Below, one piece after another: positions 51,588 through 60,184 of a stretch of DNA of 64,000 nucleotides. Source of the stretch: Mesorhizobium sp. M2E.F.Ca.ET.219.01.1.1 (GTDB taxonomy: Bacteria; Pseudomonadota; Alphaproteobacteria; Rhizobiales; Rhizobiaceae); the NCBI RefSeq assembly GCF_004016445.2, contig NZ_SADT02000004.1, positions 248,001 to 312,000 on the forward strand, given 5' to 3'. Position 1 is the stretch's first letter; each line of letters opens with the position of its first letter. The notes below the pieces were generated by a model, which had not been told where the DNA came from, made no database searches, and worked only from the letters and a program-made list of their open reading frames with translations. The translations under genes and the position numbers were made by a program.

Positions 51588-52802
51588 ATGGCTGAGACGG
51601 CTCTGCTCAACCTTGCGCCCGCGCCAGCGGCGACCCGTGTCGGCACGGCCGCCGGCGAGCGCTTCCTGGTGCTGGATTCCTGGCGCGGCATCTGCGCGCT
51701 GCTGGTCGCGTTGTTCCACTTCCCGACCACGTCGATGATTTCGCAAAGCGCCTTTGTCGGCGGCTCCTATCTGTTCGTCGATTTCTTCTTCGTACTCTCC
51801 GGCTTCGTCATCGCCAGCGCCTATGGCAGCCGGCTGAACGAGCAGGATGATCTTGCCCGCTTCGCGCTGGTGCGCTTCGGCCGCATCTATCCGCTGCATC
51901 TCCTGATGCTTGCCGCTTTCGCCGGCTTCGAGGCGCTGCGGCTCGTCTTGCCGGCCCTGCACGGAACTGGTCCGGCACCCTTCACCGCCGGTTTCGATCT
52001 GAAAAGCCTCGTCGCCAACCTGTTTCTTTTGCAGGGCATGGGCGTCGAGGATCATCTGAGCTGGAACGCGCCGAGCTGGAGCATTTCGGCCGAGTTCTTT
52101 ACCTATCTCATCTTCGCCGCCATCGTCTTCGCGGCCGGCCAGCGCGCCTGGATATGGTTCGTCGCCGCCACCGTGACGGCGCCGCTTTTCCTGCTCGCGG
52201 TCTCGACGCGTCATATGGACGTGTCCTTCGATTTCGGCTTCATCCGCTGCCTTTACGGCTTCTCGCTCGGCGCGTTGCTTGCCTGGTTTCAACACGATTC
52301 CATTGCAGAGGCGCGACAGGCGCTCAGCGGCGGGGCAGGGCGCCTCGCCTGGACGATTGCGGAGCTTGCGATGATCGCGGGGATCGCGCTGTTCGTCTCC
52401 ATTGCCGGCACCAACGACATCGGCATCGCGGCGCCGGTCGTCTTCGCGCTGGCGCTTTATCTCTTTGCGCATGAGGGCGGGTGGGTCAGCGCGGCTTTGC
52501 GCAGCCCGCCGATGCTGCTGCTCGGCTCGCTCTCCTATTCGATCTACATGGTCCACATCTTCGTCCAGGCGCGCATGATCAATGCCGGGGGCCTGGTCGA
52601 GCGCAAGCTCGGGCTCGGCATCGTCGGCGACCTGATGCTGCGCGGCGACCATGCGACGGGCTTCGGCGCCGGTTCGCCATGGATTGGCTTCGCGGCTTTG
52701 ATCGCGATGTTGATCGCTGTCATCGTCGCGTCGTGGTTCACCTGGCGCTTCGTTGAAATGCCCGCGCTTGGCTGGTTTCGCCGTCTTTCCAAACGGATTT
52801 GA
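51588..52802 (+). CDS. Acyltransferase 3 family membrane protein
   Basis: 404 residues, about ten membrane helices. Starts FLVLDSWRGICALLVALFHF (catalytic His), GGSYLFVDFFFVLSGFVIASAYGSRL and RFGRIYPLHLLMLAAFAGFEA. Likely O-acetylates or succinylates a surface glycan. ATG 51588 chosen; the open frame back to 51477 lacks family similarity and overlaps the speB promoter region. Second gene of this family in the window (the first is at 29085). Confidence 0.88.
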   Translation: MAETALLNLAPAPAATRVGTAAGERFLVLDSWRGICALLVALFHFPTTSMISQSAFVGGSYLFVDFFFVLSGFVIASAYGSRLNEQDDLARFALVRFGRIYPLHLLMLAAFAGFEALRLVLPALHGTGPAPFTAGFDLKSLVANLFLLQGMGVEDHLSWNAPSWSISAEFFTYLIFAAIVFAAGQRAWIWFVAATVTAPLFLLAVSTRHMDVSFDFGFIRCLYGFSLGALLAWFQHDSIAEARQALSGGAGRLAWTIAELAMIAGIALFVSIAGTNDIGIAAPVVFALALYLFAHEGGWVSAALRSPPMLLLGSLSYSIYMVHIFVQARMINAGGLVERKLGLGIVGDLMLRGDHATGFGAGSPWIGFAALIAMLIAVIVASWFTWRFVEMPALGWFRRLSKRI

Positions 52803-52897
52803 AGAGCCTTGGTGCAAGACGGATAGCCGGCTTCGTTCACCGCCCTGTCATGGGCATCGCCTAACCGGGTCCCGACCCGGAATGGAGCGATTCCCCG

Positions 52898-53956
52898 ATG
52901 CGAACACCCTGGCTGAGCCTTTTTCTTTCCGCCGCGCTTGGTGCAATTCCTAATCAAAGTTTAGCCGGCGAGACGCGCGCCGCCCAAATCCTCGACCGTT
53001 TCGAACATGCCAATCAGTGGCGCGACCATGTGATGATTGCCGCGCATCGCGCCGGCAGCATGCAAGCCGGCAAGACGCTCTACGCCGAGAATTCGCTGGC
53101 CGCCGTCGAGGGTTCGATCGCCATCGGCGCTGAGATCGTCGAGGTCGACGTCAGGCGCGCTAAGGACGGCACGTTCGTCATCATGCATGACAGCTGGCTC
53201 GACCGCACGACCACCTGCAGAGGCGAGGTGGTGAACTATACGCTTGCCGAGCTGAAGACGTGCCGGCTGGTCATAGAGGGCACGGGCGCCGTCACCAACG
53301 AGACGGTGTCGACGCTGCGCGAGATGCTGCTGGCGACCAGGGACAAGATCCTGATCAACCTCGACAACAAGCTGGAGGTGACCGACCTGCCGGGCATGAT
53401 CGCGGAGGCGCGCGATCTCGGCATGGCCGATCAGGTGATCGTCAAGGAGAACCTCTGGAACCGGCAGGGCATCGATGCCGCGAGCGCCGCGCTCGCCAAG
53501 GCTGGCGGTGGCTTCCAGTTCATGCCGATCTTGGCCGACGACGCCGTGCATGACGCCGTCTTCGCCGCCGAGGTCGACAAGGCGTTCGCGCCTCATGCCA
53601 TCGAGCTGATCAATTGGCGCAACGGCGCGGAAACGCTGACGTCGAACGGCGGCCCGCTGTTCAGCAGTCACATGCGGGCGGAAGCGGCCCGCGGCGGCTG
53701 GCATCTCTGGGCCGACACTTACGCCATCGTCCACAAGCCGGGCGGCTTCCTTGCCGGCGGCCGCGGGGATGAACTCGCCGTCGCCGCCGGCCTGCCGCGC
53801 GAAGCCTGGGGTTTCTGGGTCGACCGCGGCGCAACGATCATCCAGACCGACGAGCCGAAAGCGGCGATCGAGTGGCTGGCGGCGAATGGTTATCGCGTGC
53901 CGTACACGACGGACATCAAGCAAGCCGAGCCGGCGCGTACGGCGAGTATTAATTAG
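52898..53956 (+). CDS. Secreted glycerophosphodiester phosphodiesterase family protein
   Basis: 352 residues. Signal peptide (PWLSLFLSAALGAIPNQSLAG). GDPD fold: IAAHRAGSMQAGK, AENSLAAVEGSIAIGAEIVEVDVRRAKDGTFVIMHDSWLDRTTTCRG, with the catalytic His pair and the E/D metal site. The HRG motif reads HRAG, a common variant. It probably cleaves glycerophosphodiesters in the periplasm. Confidence 0.87.
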   Translation: MRTPWLSLFLSAALGAIPNQSLAGETRAAQILDRFEHANQWRDHVMIAAHRAGSMQAGKTLYAENSLAAVEGSIAIGAEIVEVDVRRAKDGTFVIMHDSWLDRTTTCRGEVVNYTLAELKTCRLVIEGTGAVTNETVSTLREMLLATRDKILINLDNKLEVTDLPGMIAEARDLGMADQVIVKENLWNRQGIDAASAALAKAGGGFQFMPILADDAVHDAVFAAEVDKAFAPHAIELINWRNGAETLTSNGGPLFSSHMRAEAARGGWHLWADTYAIVHKPGGFLAGGRGDELAVAAGLPREAWGFWVDRGATIIQTDEPKAAIEWLAANGYRVPYTTDIKQAEPARTASIN

Positions 53957-53967
53957 AGCCGGCGCTT

Positions 53968-54141
53968 CACCCCGCCGGGCGTTCGCGCCGACCTCCCCAT
54001 CGAGGGGAGGTAGAACGTCGTGCCAAACTGCCGTCGCTGCATGCCTGCGGCATCCTGAATGCAAAACCGGCGTTCGAGCATAAAGCGCGGCGCCCTACCT
54101 CCCCTTGATGGGGAGGTCGCGCCGCAGGCGCGGGCGGGGTG
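53968..54141. repeat. Intergenic palindromic repeat (RIME-like, second family)
   Basis: Imperfect inverted ends at 53968-54013 and 54095-54141 share CACCCCGCC and a core GACCTCCCCATC(G/A)AGGGG. Each arm ends in a hairpin (CCTCCCC ... GGGGAGG). It fills the gap between the GDPD and aldo-keto reductase genes and is different in sequence from the element in the E2 gene. Confidence 0.75.
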
Positions 54142-54151
54142 CTGCGCCGAC

Positions 54152-55024
54152 CTACGCCGCTTTCGCCACGCCATCCAACTCGCGCAGCACATCCGCCGAT
54201 AGCTCCAGTTCCGCGGCCGCCAGATTCTCGCGCAAATGCCCGACCGACGACGTGCCCGGGATCAAGAGGATGTTGGGCGACCGCTGCAGCAGCCATGCCA
54301 GCGCTACCTGCATTGGCGTGGCGCCGAGCCGTTCCGCGACGCCCGAGAGCGTCGACGACTGCAGCGGGCTGAACCCGCCGAGCGGGAAGAACGGCACATA
54401 GGCGATGCCGTCGCGCGCCAGCTCGTCGATCAGCGCGTCGTCGTCGCGATGCGCCAGATTGTACTGGTTCTGCACGCAGACGATGTCGCAGATCTTCCGG
54501 CCTTCCGCGATCTGCGCGCGGGTGACATTGCTCAAGCCGATATGGCGCACCAGCCCTTTGCGCTGAAGTTCGGCGAGCTTGGTGACCTGCGCCTCGATGG
54601 AGCCCTCCGCGGGACCATGCACCCCGAACATGATACGCAGATTGACGACGTCCATCGCCTCGAGGCCAAGATTGCGGAGATTATCGTGCACGGCCTGCTC
54701 TAGCTCATCGGCTGTGAAGGCCGGCAGCCAAGAGGCGTCTTCGCCACGGCGGGCGCCGATCTTGGTGACGATGGTGAGGTCGTCGGGGTAGGGCGACAGC
54801 GCCTCACGGATCAGCCTGTTGGTGACGTAGGGCCCGTAATAATCGCTGGTGTCGATATGGTTCACGCCTTGCGCCACCGCTTCGCGCAGCACGGCAATCG
54901 CCGCGTCATGGTCTTTCGGCGGACCGAAAACGCCTTTGCCCGCAAGCTGCATGGCGCCGTAGCCGAGGCGGTGGACCGAGCGGTCGCCGAGTTTATAGGT
55001 ACCGGATTTGTTTACGCTGGACAT
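54152..55024 (-). CDS. Aldo/keto reductase
   Basis: 290 residues, TIM-barrel AKR. Catalytic region HIDTSDYYGPYVTNRLIREAL (Asp, Tyr), DLTIVTKIGARR (Lys), then GLSNVTRAQIAEGRKI and LIPGTSSVGHLRENL (NADPH). Substrate unknown. Start ATG 55024 (MSSVNKSGTYKLGDRSVHRLGYGAMQ). It is divergent from a LysR gene that may regulate it. Confidence 0.92.
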   Translation of the reverse strand: MSSVNKSGTYKLGDRSVHRLGYGAMQLAGKGVFGPPKDHDAAIAVLREAVAQGVNHIDTSDYYGPYVTNRLIREALSPYPDDLTIVTKIGARRGEDASWLPAFTADELEQAVHDNLRNLGLEAMDVVNLRIMFGVHGPAEGSIEAQVTKLAELQRKGLVRHIGLSNVTRAQIAEGRKICDIVCVQNQYNLAHRDDDALIDELARDGIAYVPFFPLGGFSPLQSSTLSGVAERLGATPMQVALAWLLQRSPNILLIPGTSSVGHLRENLAAAELELSADVLRELDGVAKAA

Positions 55025-55118
55025 CGTGGTCTCCTTCGCTGTCGAGCACGGAGATAGGGCATGGCCGCTGTCCCGATAACCGGGTATACCTGGCACGACC
55101 CGTGCGGAAATAAGAACA

Positions 55119-56027
55119 ATGGCAGCTGACCTTAACGATCTCCAGGCATTTATGGCCGTCGCGCGCGCCGGCGGCTTTCGCGAAGCGGCCCGCGTCACGG
55201 CAGGCAGCGCGTCCGTGCTCAGCGAAGCCATTCGCCGTCTGGAAACCCAGCTCGGTGTCAGGCTCTTCAATCGCACCACGCGCAGTGTCGCCCTGACCGA
55301 GGCAGGCGCCGGCCTGCTGGCGCGTCTTGGCCCCGCGCTGGGTGAGGTGGAGGCCGCGCTCGACGTCGTGAACGGCTATCGCGACCGGCCAGCCGGGACC
55401 TTGCGCCTTAATGTGCCGATCAGCGCCTCACGGCTGGTCCTGCCAAAAATCGTTCCGGGATTTCTCGCCGCCTATCCGGCCATTCGCCTGGAAGTGATCG
55501 CGGAGGAGAACTTCGTCGATCTGCTGGTGGCAGGCTGCGATGCCGGCATCCGCTATGACGAGCGGCTAGAGCAGGACATGATCGCCGTGCCGATCGGACC
55601 GCGCACGCAGCGTTTCACGACGTCCGCCGCGCCGGCCTATCTTGACCGGCACGGCCGGCCGCAGCACCCGCGCGACCTGCTTGGCCATGCCTGCGTGCGC
55701 GGCCGCTTCCCGAGCGGGGTCATGATGCCCTGGGAGTTCGAGCGGGATGGGGAGGTGGTGCGGGTCGACACCACGGGACCATTGCTCGTCAGCATCGGCG
55801 GGGGCGTCGATCTCGCCATCGATGCGGCGATCGCCGGCGTCGGCATTCTCTGGCTGTTCGAGGACTGGGTACGCCCGCATTTCGAGAGCGGCACGCTGGA
55901 ACCCGTGCTTGAGCCGTGGTGGCAGAGCTTTTCGGGTCCGTTTCTCTACTATCCCGGGCGCCGTCTGGTGCCCGCGCCGCTGCGCGCCTTCATCGACTAC
56001 GTCAAAACGCCGGCCGGACACTGGTAG
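55119..56027 (+). CDS. LysR family transcriptional regulator
   Basis: 302 residues. N-terminal HTH: LNDLQAFMAVARAGGFREAARVTAGSASVLSEAIRRLETQLGVRLFNRTTRSVALTEAG; effector domain follows (GTLRLNVPISASRLVLPKIVPGFLAAYP). Transcribed away from the aldo/keto reductase gene 94 bases apart, the usual arrangement of a LysR with its target. Confidence 0.92.
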   Translation: MAADLNDLQAFMAVARAGGFREAARVTAGSASVLSEAIRRLETQLGVRLFNRTTRSVALTEAGAGLLARLGPALGEVEAALDVVNGYRDRPAGTLRLNVPISASRLVLPKIVPGFLAAYPAIRLEVIAEENFVDLLVAGCDAGIRYDERLEQDMIAVPIGPRTQRFTTSAAPAYLDRHGRPQHPRDLLGHACVRGRFPSGVMMPWEFERDGEVVRVDTTGPLLVSIGGGVDLAIDAAIAGVGILWLFEDWVRPHFESGTLEPVLEPWWQSFSGPFLYYPGRRLVPAPLRAFIDYVKTPAGHW

Positions 56028-56036
56028 CGGAAAACA

Positions 56037-56062
56037 AAAAGGCCACCCGGAGGCGGCCTTTT
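56037..56062. terminator. Bidirectional terminator between the LysR gene and rpsI
   Basis: AAAAGGCC and GGCCTTTT form the stem with a 10-base centre. On the minus strand the hairpin is followed by TTTTTGTTTT-type sequence 24 bases after the rpsI stop; on the plus strand by TTTTC, 9 bases after the LysR stop. Confidence 0.8.
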
Positions 56063-56085
56063 CGAAAGCTTGGATTTCGCAGCGC

Positions 56086-56556
56086 TTAGCGCTTCGAGAA
56101 CTGGAAGCTGCGGCGGGCCTTCGCCTTGCCGTACTTCTTGCGCTCGACAACGCGGCTGTCGCGGGTCAGGAAGCCGCCCTTCTTGAGCACCGAGCGCAGG
56201 CCCGGCTCATAGTAGGTCAGCGCCTTGGAGATGCCGTGACGCACCGCACCGGCCTGGCCGGAGAGGCCGCCGCCGATGACGGTGGCGACGATGTCGTACT
56301 GGCCGGCGCGGTTAGCCGCGACGATCGGCTGGTTGAGGATCATCTGCAGCACCGGACGCGCGAAATAGGTCGCGAATTCCTTGTCGTTGACAGTGATCTT
56401 GCCGGAGCCCGGCTTCACCCAGACACGCGCGATGGCGTTCTTGCGCTTGCCGGTGGCATAGGCGCGGCCCGACTTGTCGAGCTTCTGGACATGCACGGGC
56501 GCGGCCGGCTGCGCGGCGACGGTCCCGAGTTCTGCGAGCGAGGAAAGCTCAGCCAT
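56086..56556 (-). CDS. rpsI: 30S ribosomal protein S9
   Basis: 156 residues. Conserved S9 body: GRAYATGKRKNAIARVWVKPGSGKITVN and the C-terminal SRVVERKKYGKAKARRSFQFSKR, whose basic tail contacts P-site tRNA. It carries an N-terminal extension (SSLAELGTVAAQPAAPVHVQKL) typical of alphaproteobacteria. Start and rplM stop overlap by one base (TAATG). Confidence 0.98.
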   Translation of the reverse strand: MAELSSLAELGTVAAQPAAPVHVQKLDKSGRAYATGKRKNAIARVWVKPGSGKITVNDKEFATYFARPVLQMILNQPIVAANRAGQYDIVATVIGGGLSGQAGAVRHGISKALTYYEPGLRSVLKKGGFLTRDSRVVERKKYGKAKARRSFQFSKR

Positions 56557-57020
56557 TACGAAGCCCTCTTGTTCTTGGAGTTCAGCTTGGCCACGTCGAG
56601 CGTGACGGGCTGCTGGGCGGTGTGCGGATGCTCGGCGCCTGCATAGACGCGCAGATTCTTCATCTGGCGACGGCCAAGCGGGCCGCGCGGGATCATGCGC
56701 TCGACGGCCTTCTCGACGACGCGCTCCGGGAAACGGCCCTCGAGCAGCTGGCGCGCGGTGCGCTCCTTGATGCCGCCGGGATGGCCGGTGTGCCAGTAGT
56801 AGACCTTGTCGGTGTACTTCTTGCCGGTGAACACCACCTTGTCGGCATTGATGACGATGACATTGTCGCCATCATCGACATGCGGGGTGAAGGTGGGCTT
56901 GTGCTTGCCGCGCAGATGGTTGGCGATGACAGTGGCCAGACGACCGACGACGAGACCTTCGGCGTCGATCAGCACCCACTTCTTCACCACATCCGCAGGC
57001 TTCTGCGAAAAGGTAGCCAT
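56556..57020 (-). CDS. rplM: 50S ribosomal protein L13
   Basis: 154 residues: ATFSQKPADVVKKWVLIDAEGLVVGRLATVIANHLRGKHKPTFTPHVDDGDNVIVINA, then YWHTGHPGGIKERTARQLLEGRFPERVVEKAVERMIPRGPLGR. Full length. ATG 57020 is the family start; the upstream open frame is leader sequence. Operon rplM-rpsI, as in nearly all bacteria. Confidence 0.98.
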   Translation of the reverse strand: MATFSQKPADVVKKWVLIDAEGLVVGRLATVIANHLRGKHKPTFTPHVDDGDNVIVINADKVVFTGKKYTDKVYYWHTGHPGGIKERTARQLLEGRFPERVVEKAVERMIPRGPLGRRQMKNLRVYAGAEHPHTAQQPVTLDVAKLNSKNKRAS

Positions 57021-57245
57021 GGTTTTGCTCTCAGGTTGACCTTCCCTGCAAAGGGCAGGAGAAGGCGTTTCTTGTTGCTTGGATTGACGGGAAGGCCGGA
57101 GCCACCCGCCAAATAACAAAACGGCGGCCATTGCGGGCCGCTGCTTCGGGTGGGCTTATAGGCGAGGGCGCCTGACGCGTCAAGGCAACGGAAAACGAGT
57201 TTCAGCGAATAAATATAATAAAAACAACGCGTTGATAAGACGGTA

Positions 57246-57710
57246 TTATTTTACCGCATCACTATCACGCTTCCTCGGGATCGAGTAGGTCCCCGTGGCG
57301 TGCGCCACAGTGTGCCCATCCGGGCCTGCCACGATGTCGATGTCGAACACCATCAGGCTTTTGCCGAGCTTCAGGATCCGGCAATGGCCATCGATCGGAC
57401 CGGCTTCGGCCTTGCGCATGAAGTTGATGTCGAGGTTGACCGTCACCGAAAGCGCGTCCGGTCCGGCGTGGCTGAGCACGCAGACATAGCCGCCAATGTC
57501 GGCAAGCGTGAACAGCGATGGACCGGATACCGTTCCGCCGGGACGCAGATGCCGCTCGTCGGCATTGAGCCGAACCGTGCAGCCGCCGGGAAACACGTCG
57601 ATCGCCTCGTAGGAGGTGAAGTTGTCGTTGAGTTGCGGATAGACGCTTGCCATCAGCGCGTTGACTTCCGCCGCATTGAGCATGGGCTTCAGATCGCTTT
57701 GGGCAGGCAT
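57246..57710 (-). CDS. PaaI family hotdog thioesterase
   Basis: 154 residues. Hotdog fold: GCTVRLNADERHLRPGGTVSGPSLFTLADIGGYVCVLSHAGPDALSVTVNLDINFMRKAEAGPIDGHCRILKLGKSLMVFDIDIV. Likely hydrolyses an acyl-CoA; substrate unknown. Divergent from the enoyl-CoA hydratase gene, suggesting a shared acyl-CoA context by position only. Confidence 0.85.
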   Translation of the reverse strand: MPAQSDLKPMLNAAEVNALMASVYPQLNDNFTSYEAIDVFPGGCTVRLNADERHLRPGGTVSGPSLFTLADIGGYVCVLSHAGPDALSVTVNLDINFMRKAEAGPIDGHCRILKLGKSLMVFDIDIVAGPDGHTVAHATGTYSIPRKRDSDAVK

Positions 57711-57854
57711 GGCGGCGTCCTATATGAAAGGTGGGCTCCGGGCGATGTGCCTGGACCAAACGGTGCGACGGAGAAAACACGTCTCGCGGCTGTTCTTCAA
57801 CCGGCAGCGTGCTAGTTCTGTTGCTCCATGCGCCGCAAGCGCTGACCCGAGAGA

Positions 57855-58682
57855 TTGGACATGGCTGAAGTTGTTGCCATCAAGCCCGCCGTCGTCGACG
57901 GCCCCGTTCTTGTCAGCCAGGACAAGGGCATTTTGCGTCTCACGCTGGCCAGCCCGCCGGCCAATGCGCTGTCGCTGGCGACGATGGCGGCGCTGCAAGC
58001 CGAGTTCGATCGCGTGAGAGAAGACAAATCCGTGCGCGTGATCATCCTGGCGGCGTCGGGCAAAGTGTTCTGCGCCGGTCACGACCTCAAGGAGATGACG
58101 GCGCACCGCGCCGAAGCGGATCGCGGCAAGGCTTTCTTCGAAAAGACCTTCGCCGCCTGCGCGACGTTGATGCAGACCATCGTGTGCCACCCCAAGCCGG
58201 TGATCGCCGAGGTCGACGGCCTGGCGACCGCCGCCGGCCTCCAACTCGTCGCGAGCTGCGATCTCGCCATCGCCTCGCACGAGGCGAGCTTCTGCACGCC
58301 GGGCGTCAACATCGGCCTGTTCTGCTCGACGCCGATGGTGGCGCTGTCGCGCAACGTCTCGCGCAAGCAGGCGATGGAAATGCTGCTCACCGGCGAGACG
58401 ATCGACGCCGCGACCGCCAAGGAGTTCGGCCTGATCAACCGCATTGTGCCGCGCGAATATCTGAATCAGGTTGTCAACAAATACGCGCAAACCATTGCTT
58501 CAAAATCATCTTTGGTGGTCAAGACCGGCAAGGAAGCGTTCTATGCCCAGGCCGAGATGGGACTGGGCGACGCCTATGCCTATACCGGCCGTGTGATGGT
58601 GGAAAACATGCTGGCCCGCGACGCCGAGGAAGGCATCGGCGCCTTCATCGGCAAGCGCAAGCCGGAATGGACAGACGAGTAG
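57855..58682 (+). CDS. Enoyl-CoA hydratase/isomerase family protein
   Basis: 275 residues, crotonase fold. Oxyanion-hole motifs GKVFCAGHDLKEMTAH and EVDGLATAAGLQLVASCDLAIAS; ECHDC3-like. The two usual catalytic glutamates of mitochondrial enoyl-CoA hydratase are not evident, as in ECHDC3 relatives, so hydratase activity is uncertain. Start ATG 57855. Confidence 0.88.
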   Translation: MDMAEVVAIKPAVVDGPVLVSQDKGILRLTLASPPANALSLATMAALQAEFDRVREDKSVRVIILAASGKVFCAGHDLKEMTAHRAEADRGKAFFEKTFAACATLMQTIVCHPKPVIAEVDGLATAAGLQLVASCDLAIASHEASFCTPGVNIGLFCSTPMVALSRNVSRKQAMEMLLTGETIDAATAKEFGLINRIVPREYLNQVVNKYAQTIASKSSLVVKTGKEAFYAQAEMGLGDAYAYTGRVMVENMLARDAEEGIGAFIGKRKPEWTDE

Positions 58683-58725
58683 CGGCTTGAATGGGTCCGC
58701 GCCATTCCATCGCTAAGGGTTCGAC

Positions 58726-59508
58726 GTGGCTGCCCGCAAGCAACTGACGCGGCTGAAAGCGCCCTACCTCAAGCGCATCCTGCTTGAGCCGTCGCGTGTT
58801 GCCGACTGGGAGCAATATCCCTGGAACCTGCCGATTTTCCGCGACCGCGAGTTAGAGTTCGAATTCGCCTCGGCCCTCACCATCATCGTCGGCGAGAACG
58901 GCACCGGCAAATCGACGCTGCTGGAAGCGATCGGAGCATTGGCAGGCTATGACGAGGCAGGCGGCGGCAAGGGGTATCGTCCGGTAGATCATTCCATCGC
59001 AATCGACAAAAGCGGCGCGGCGCTTGCAGACACGCTGCGCGGCCATTGGCTGCCGAAGGTTACGGCCGGCTGGTTCTTCCGCGCCGAATCCTTCTACTCG
59101 GTCGCGCGCTACCTCGATAAGGTTGCGCTCGAGGATCCGTTCAAACCACCACCGCCAGATTTCCTGTCCTGGTCGCATGGCGAGGGTTTTATTCGCTTCT
59201 TCGAGGAGCGCTGCCGCAGGCAAGGCATCTACATCCTCGACGAGCCCGAAAGCGCGCTGTCGCCGACACGCCAGATCGAGCTGCTCAAATTGCTTCAACG
59301 CATGGAGCAGTCCGGCACGGAGCAGGTGATCATGGCCACGCACTCGCCGCTGCTGATGGCTTGTCCGAACGCGCGGCTCTTCCGCATAAGCCGCTTCGGC
59401 CTCGATCCGATCGATTTTCAAGACACCGATCATTTTCGCATGATGCGCGACTTCTGCAGCGATCCGGCTGCCTTTCTCGCCGAAGCGCTGTATGAGGACG
59501 AGCCATGA
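58726..59508 (+). CDS. Stand-alone ABC-type ATPase (COG3910-like)
   Basis: 260 residues. Walker A GENGTGKSTLLEAIGALAG, Walker B IYILDEPESALSPTRQIELLKLL and H-loop TEQVIMATHSPLLMACPNARLF. No membrane domain, so it is an SMC/RecF-like cytoplasmic ATPase and not a transporter. Role unknown. Starts with GTG after AAGGG; its stop overlaps the next gene by 4 bases. Confidence 0.85.
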   Translation: MAARKQLTRLKAPYLKRILLEPSRVADWEQYPWNLPIFRDRELEFEFASALTIIVGENGTGKSTLLEAIGALAGYDEAGGGKGYRPVDHSIAIDKSGAALADTLRGHWLPKVTAGWFFRAESFYSVARYLDKVALEDPFKPPPPDFLSWSHGEGFIRFFEERCRRQGIYILDEPESALSPTRQIELLKLLQRMEQSGTEQVIMATHSPLLMACPNARLFRISRFGLDPIDFQDTDHFRMMRDFCSDPAAFLAEALYEDEP

Positions 59509-60026
59509 ACCACGACACTTACGACAACGCCTACATCGCCGGCATCCTGAATTCGGTAAAGACGATCGCCATGGTCGGCGCCTCGCCCAACGACGTGCGG
59601 CCAAGCTACTTCGTGCTGAAATATCTTTTGGCCAAGGGTTTTTCGGTGATCCCGATCAACCCTGGCCAAGCCGGCAAGCAGATCCTCGGGCAGACCGTCT
59701 ATGCCAGCTTGGCCGACCTGCCGCATCCGGTCGACATGGTCGACATCTTTCGCGGCTCCGCGGCGGTGCCCGGCATCATCGACCAGGTGCTGAAGCTCGA
59801 CCCGCTGCCCAAAGTCGTCTGGATGCAGCTTGGCGTGCACCATGACGAGGCCGCTGCCCGCGCCGAGGCAGCCGGCATCAAGGTGGTGATGAATCGCTGC
59901 CCGAAGATCGAATATGGCAAGCTGTCGGGTGAGATCGGCTGGACTGGTGTCAACTCCGGCGTTCTGTCGTCGAAAAAGCCGTTGATGCGCCAGGGATTTC
60001 AGAGCTTCGGCGTGCGGCAGAAGTAG
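59505..60026 (+). CDS. CoA-binding domain protein (YccU-like)
   Basis: 173 residues. A Rossmann CoA-binding domain: VKTIAMVGASPNDVRPSYFVLKYLLAKGFSVIPINPGQAGKQILG and KVVWMQLGVHHDEAAARAEAAGIKVVMNRCPKIEYG. Family members bind CoA but have no assigned reaction. Coupled to the ATPase (ATGA overlap) and 159 bases ahead of metY, where it often sits in rhizobia. Confidence 0.88.
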   Translation: MNHDTYDNAYIAGILNSVKTIAMVGASPNDVRPSYFVLKYLLAKGFSVIPINPGQAGKQILGQTVYASLADLPHPVDMVDIFRGSAAVPGIIDQVLKLDPLPKVVWMQLGVHHDEAAARAEAAGIKVVMNRCPKIEYGKLSGEIGWTGVNSGVLSSKKPLMRQGFQSFGVRQK

Positions 60027-60052
60027 GCCCCCAGCGGTTCGCGCAAAATTAT

Positions 60053-60077
60053 TCCGGGAAGAAACGCATTTTCCCGG
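60053..60077 (+). other. Hairpin in the metY leader
   Basis: CCGGGAA and TTCCCGG can form a 7-bp stem about 110 bases before the metY start. No poly-T follows. I could not match the leader to the SAM-II consensus; it may be a decaying terminator of the upstream operon. Confidence 0.25.
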
Positions 60078-60184
60078 GCGTTCGCGGCAGATCGCACCCG
60101 GAAAGGTATTTTCTTCTTTGCATTCCAACTCGGGCTTCGCCAAGAATGCCCGGCGATTTTTCGAAGATCAGGAGAGGGATTTCG

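Noticed and set aside
51462..52817. 451-codon open frame antisense to the acyltransferase
   Set aside because: The sense strand encodes a clear acyltransferase 3; the antisense peptide is low-complexity and charged.
60027..60184. SAM-II riboswitch before metY
   Set aside because: Expected at this gene in alphaproteobacteria, but the conserved pseudoknot segments could not be found; only a plain hairpin is present.
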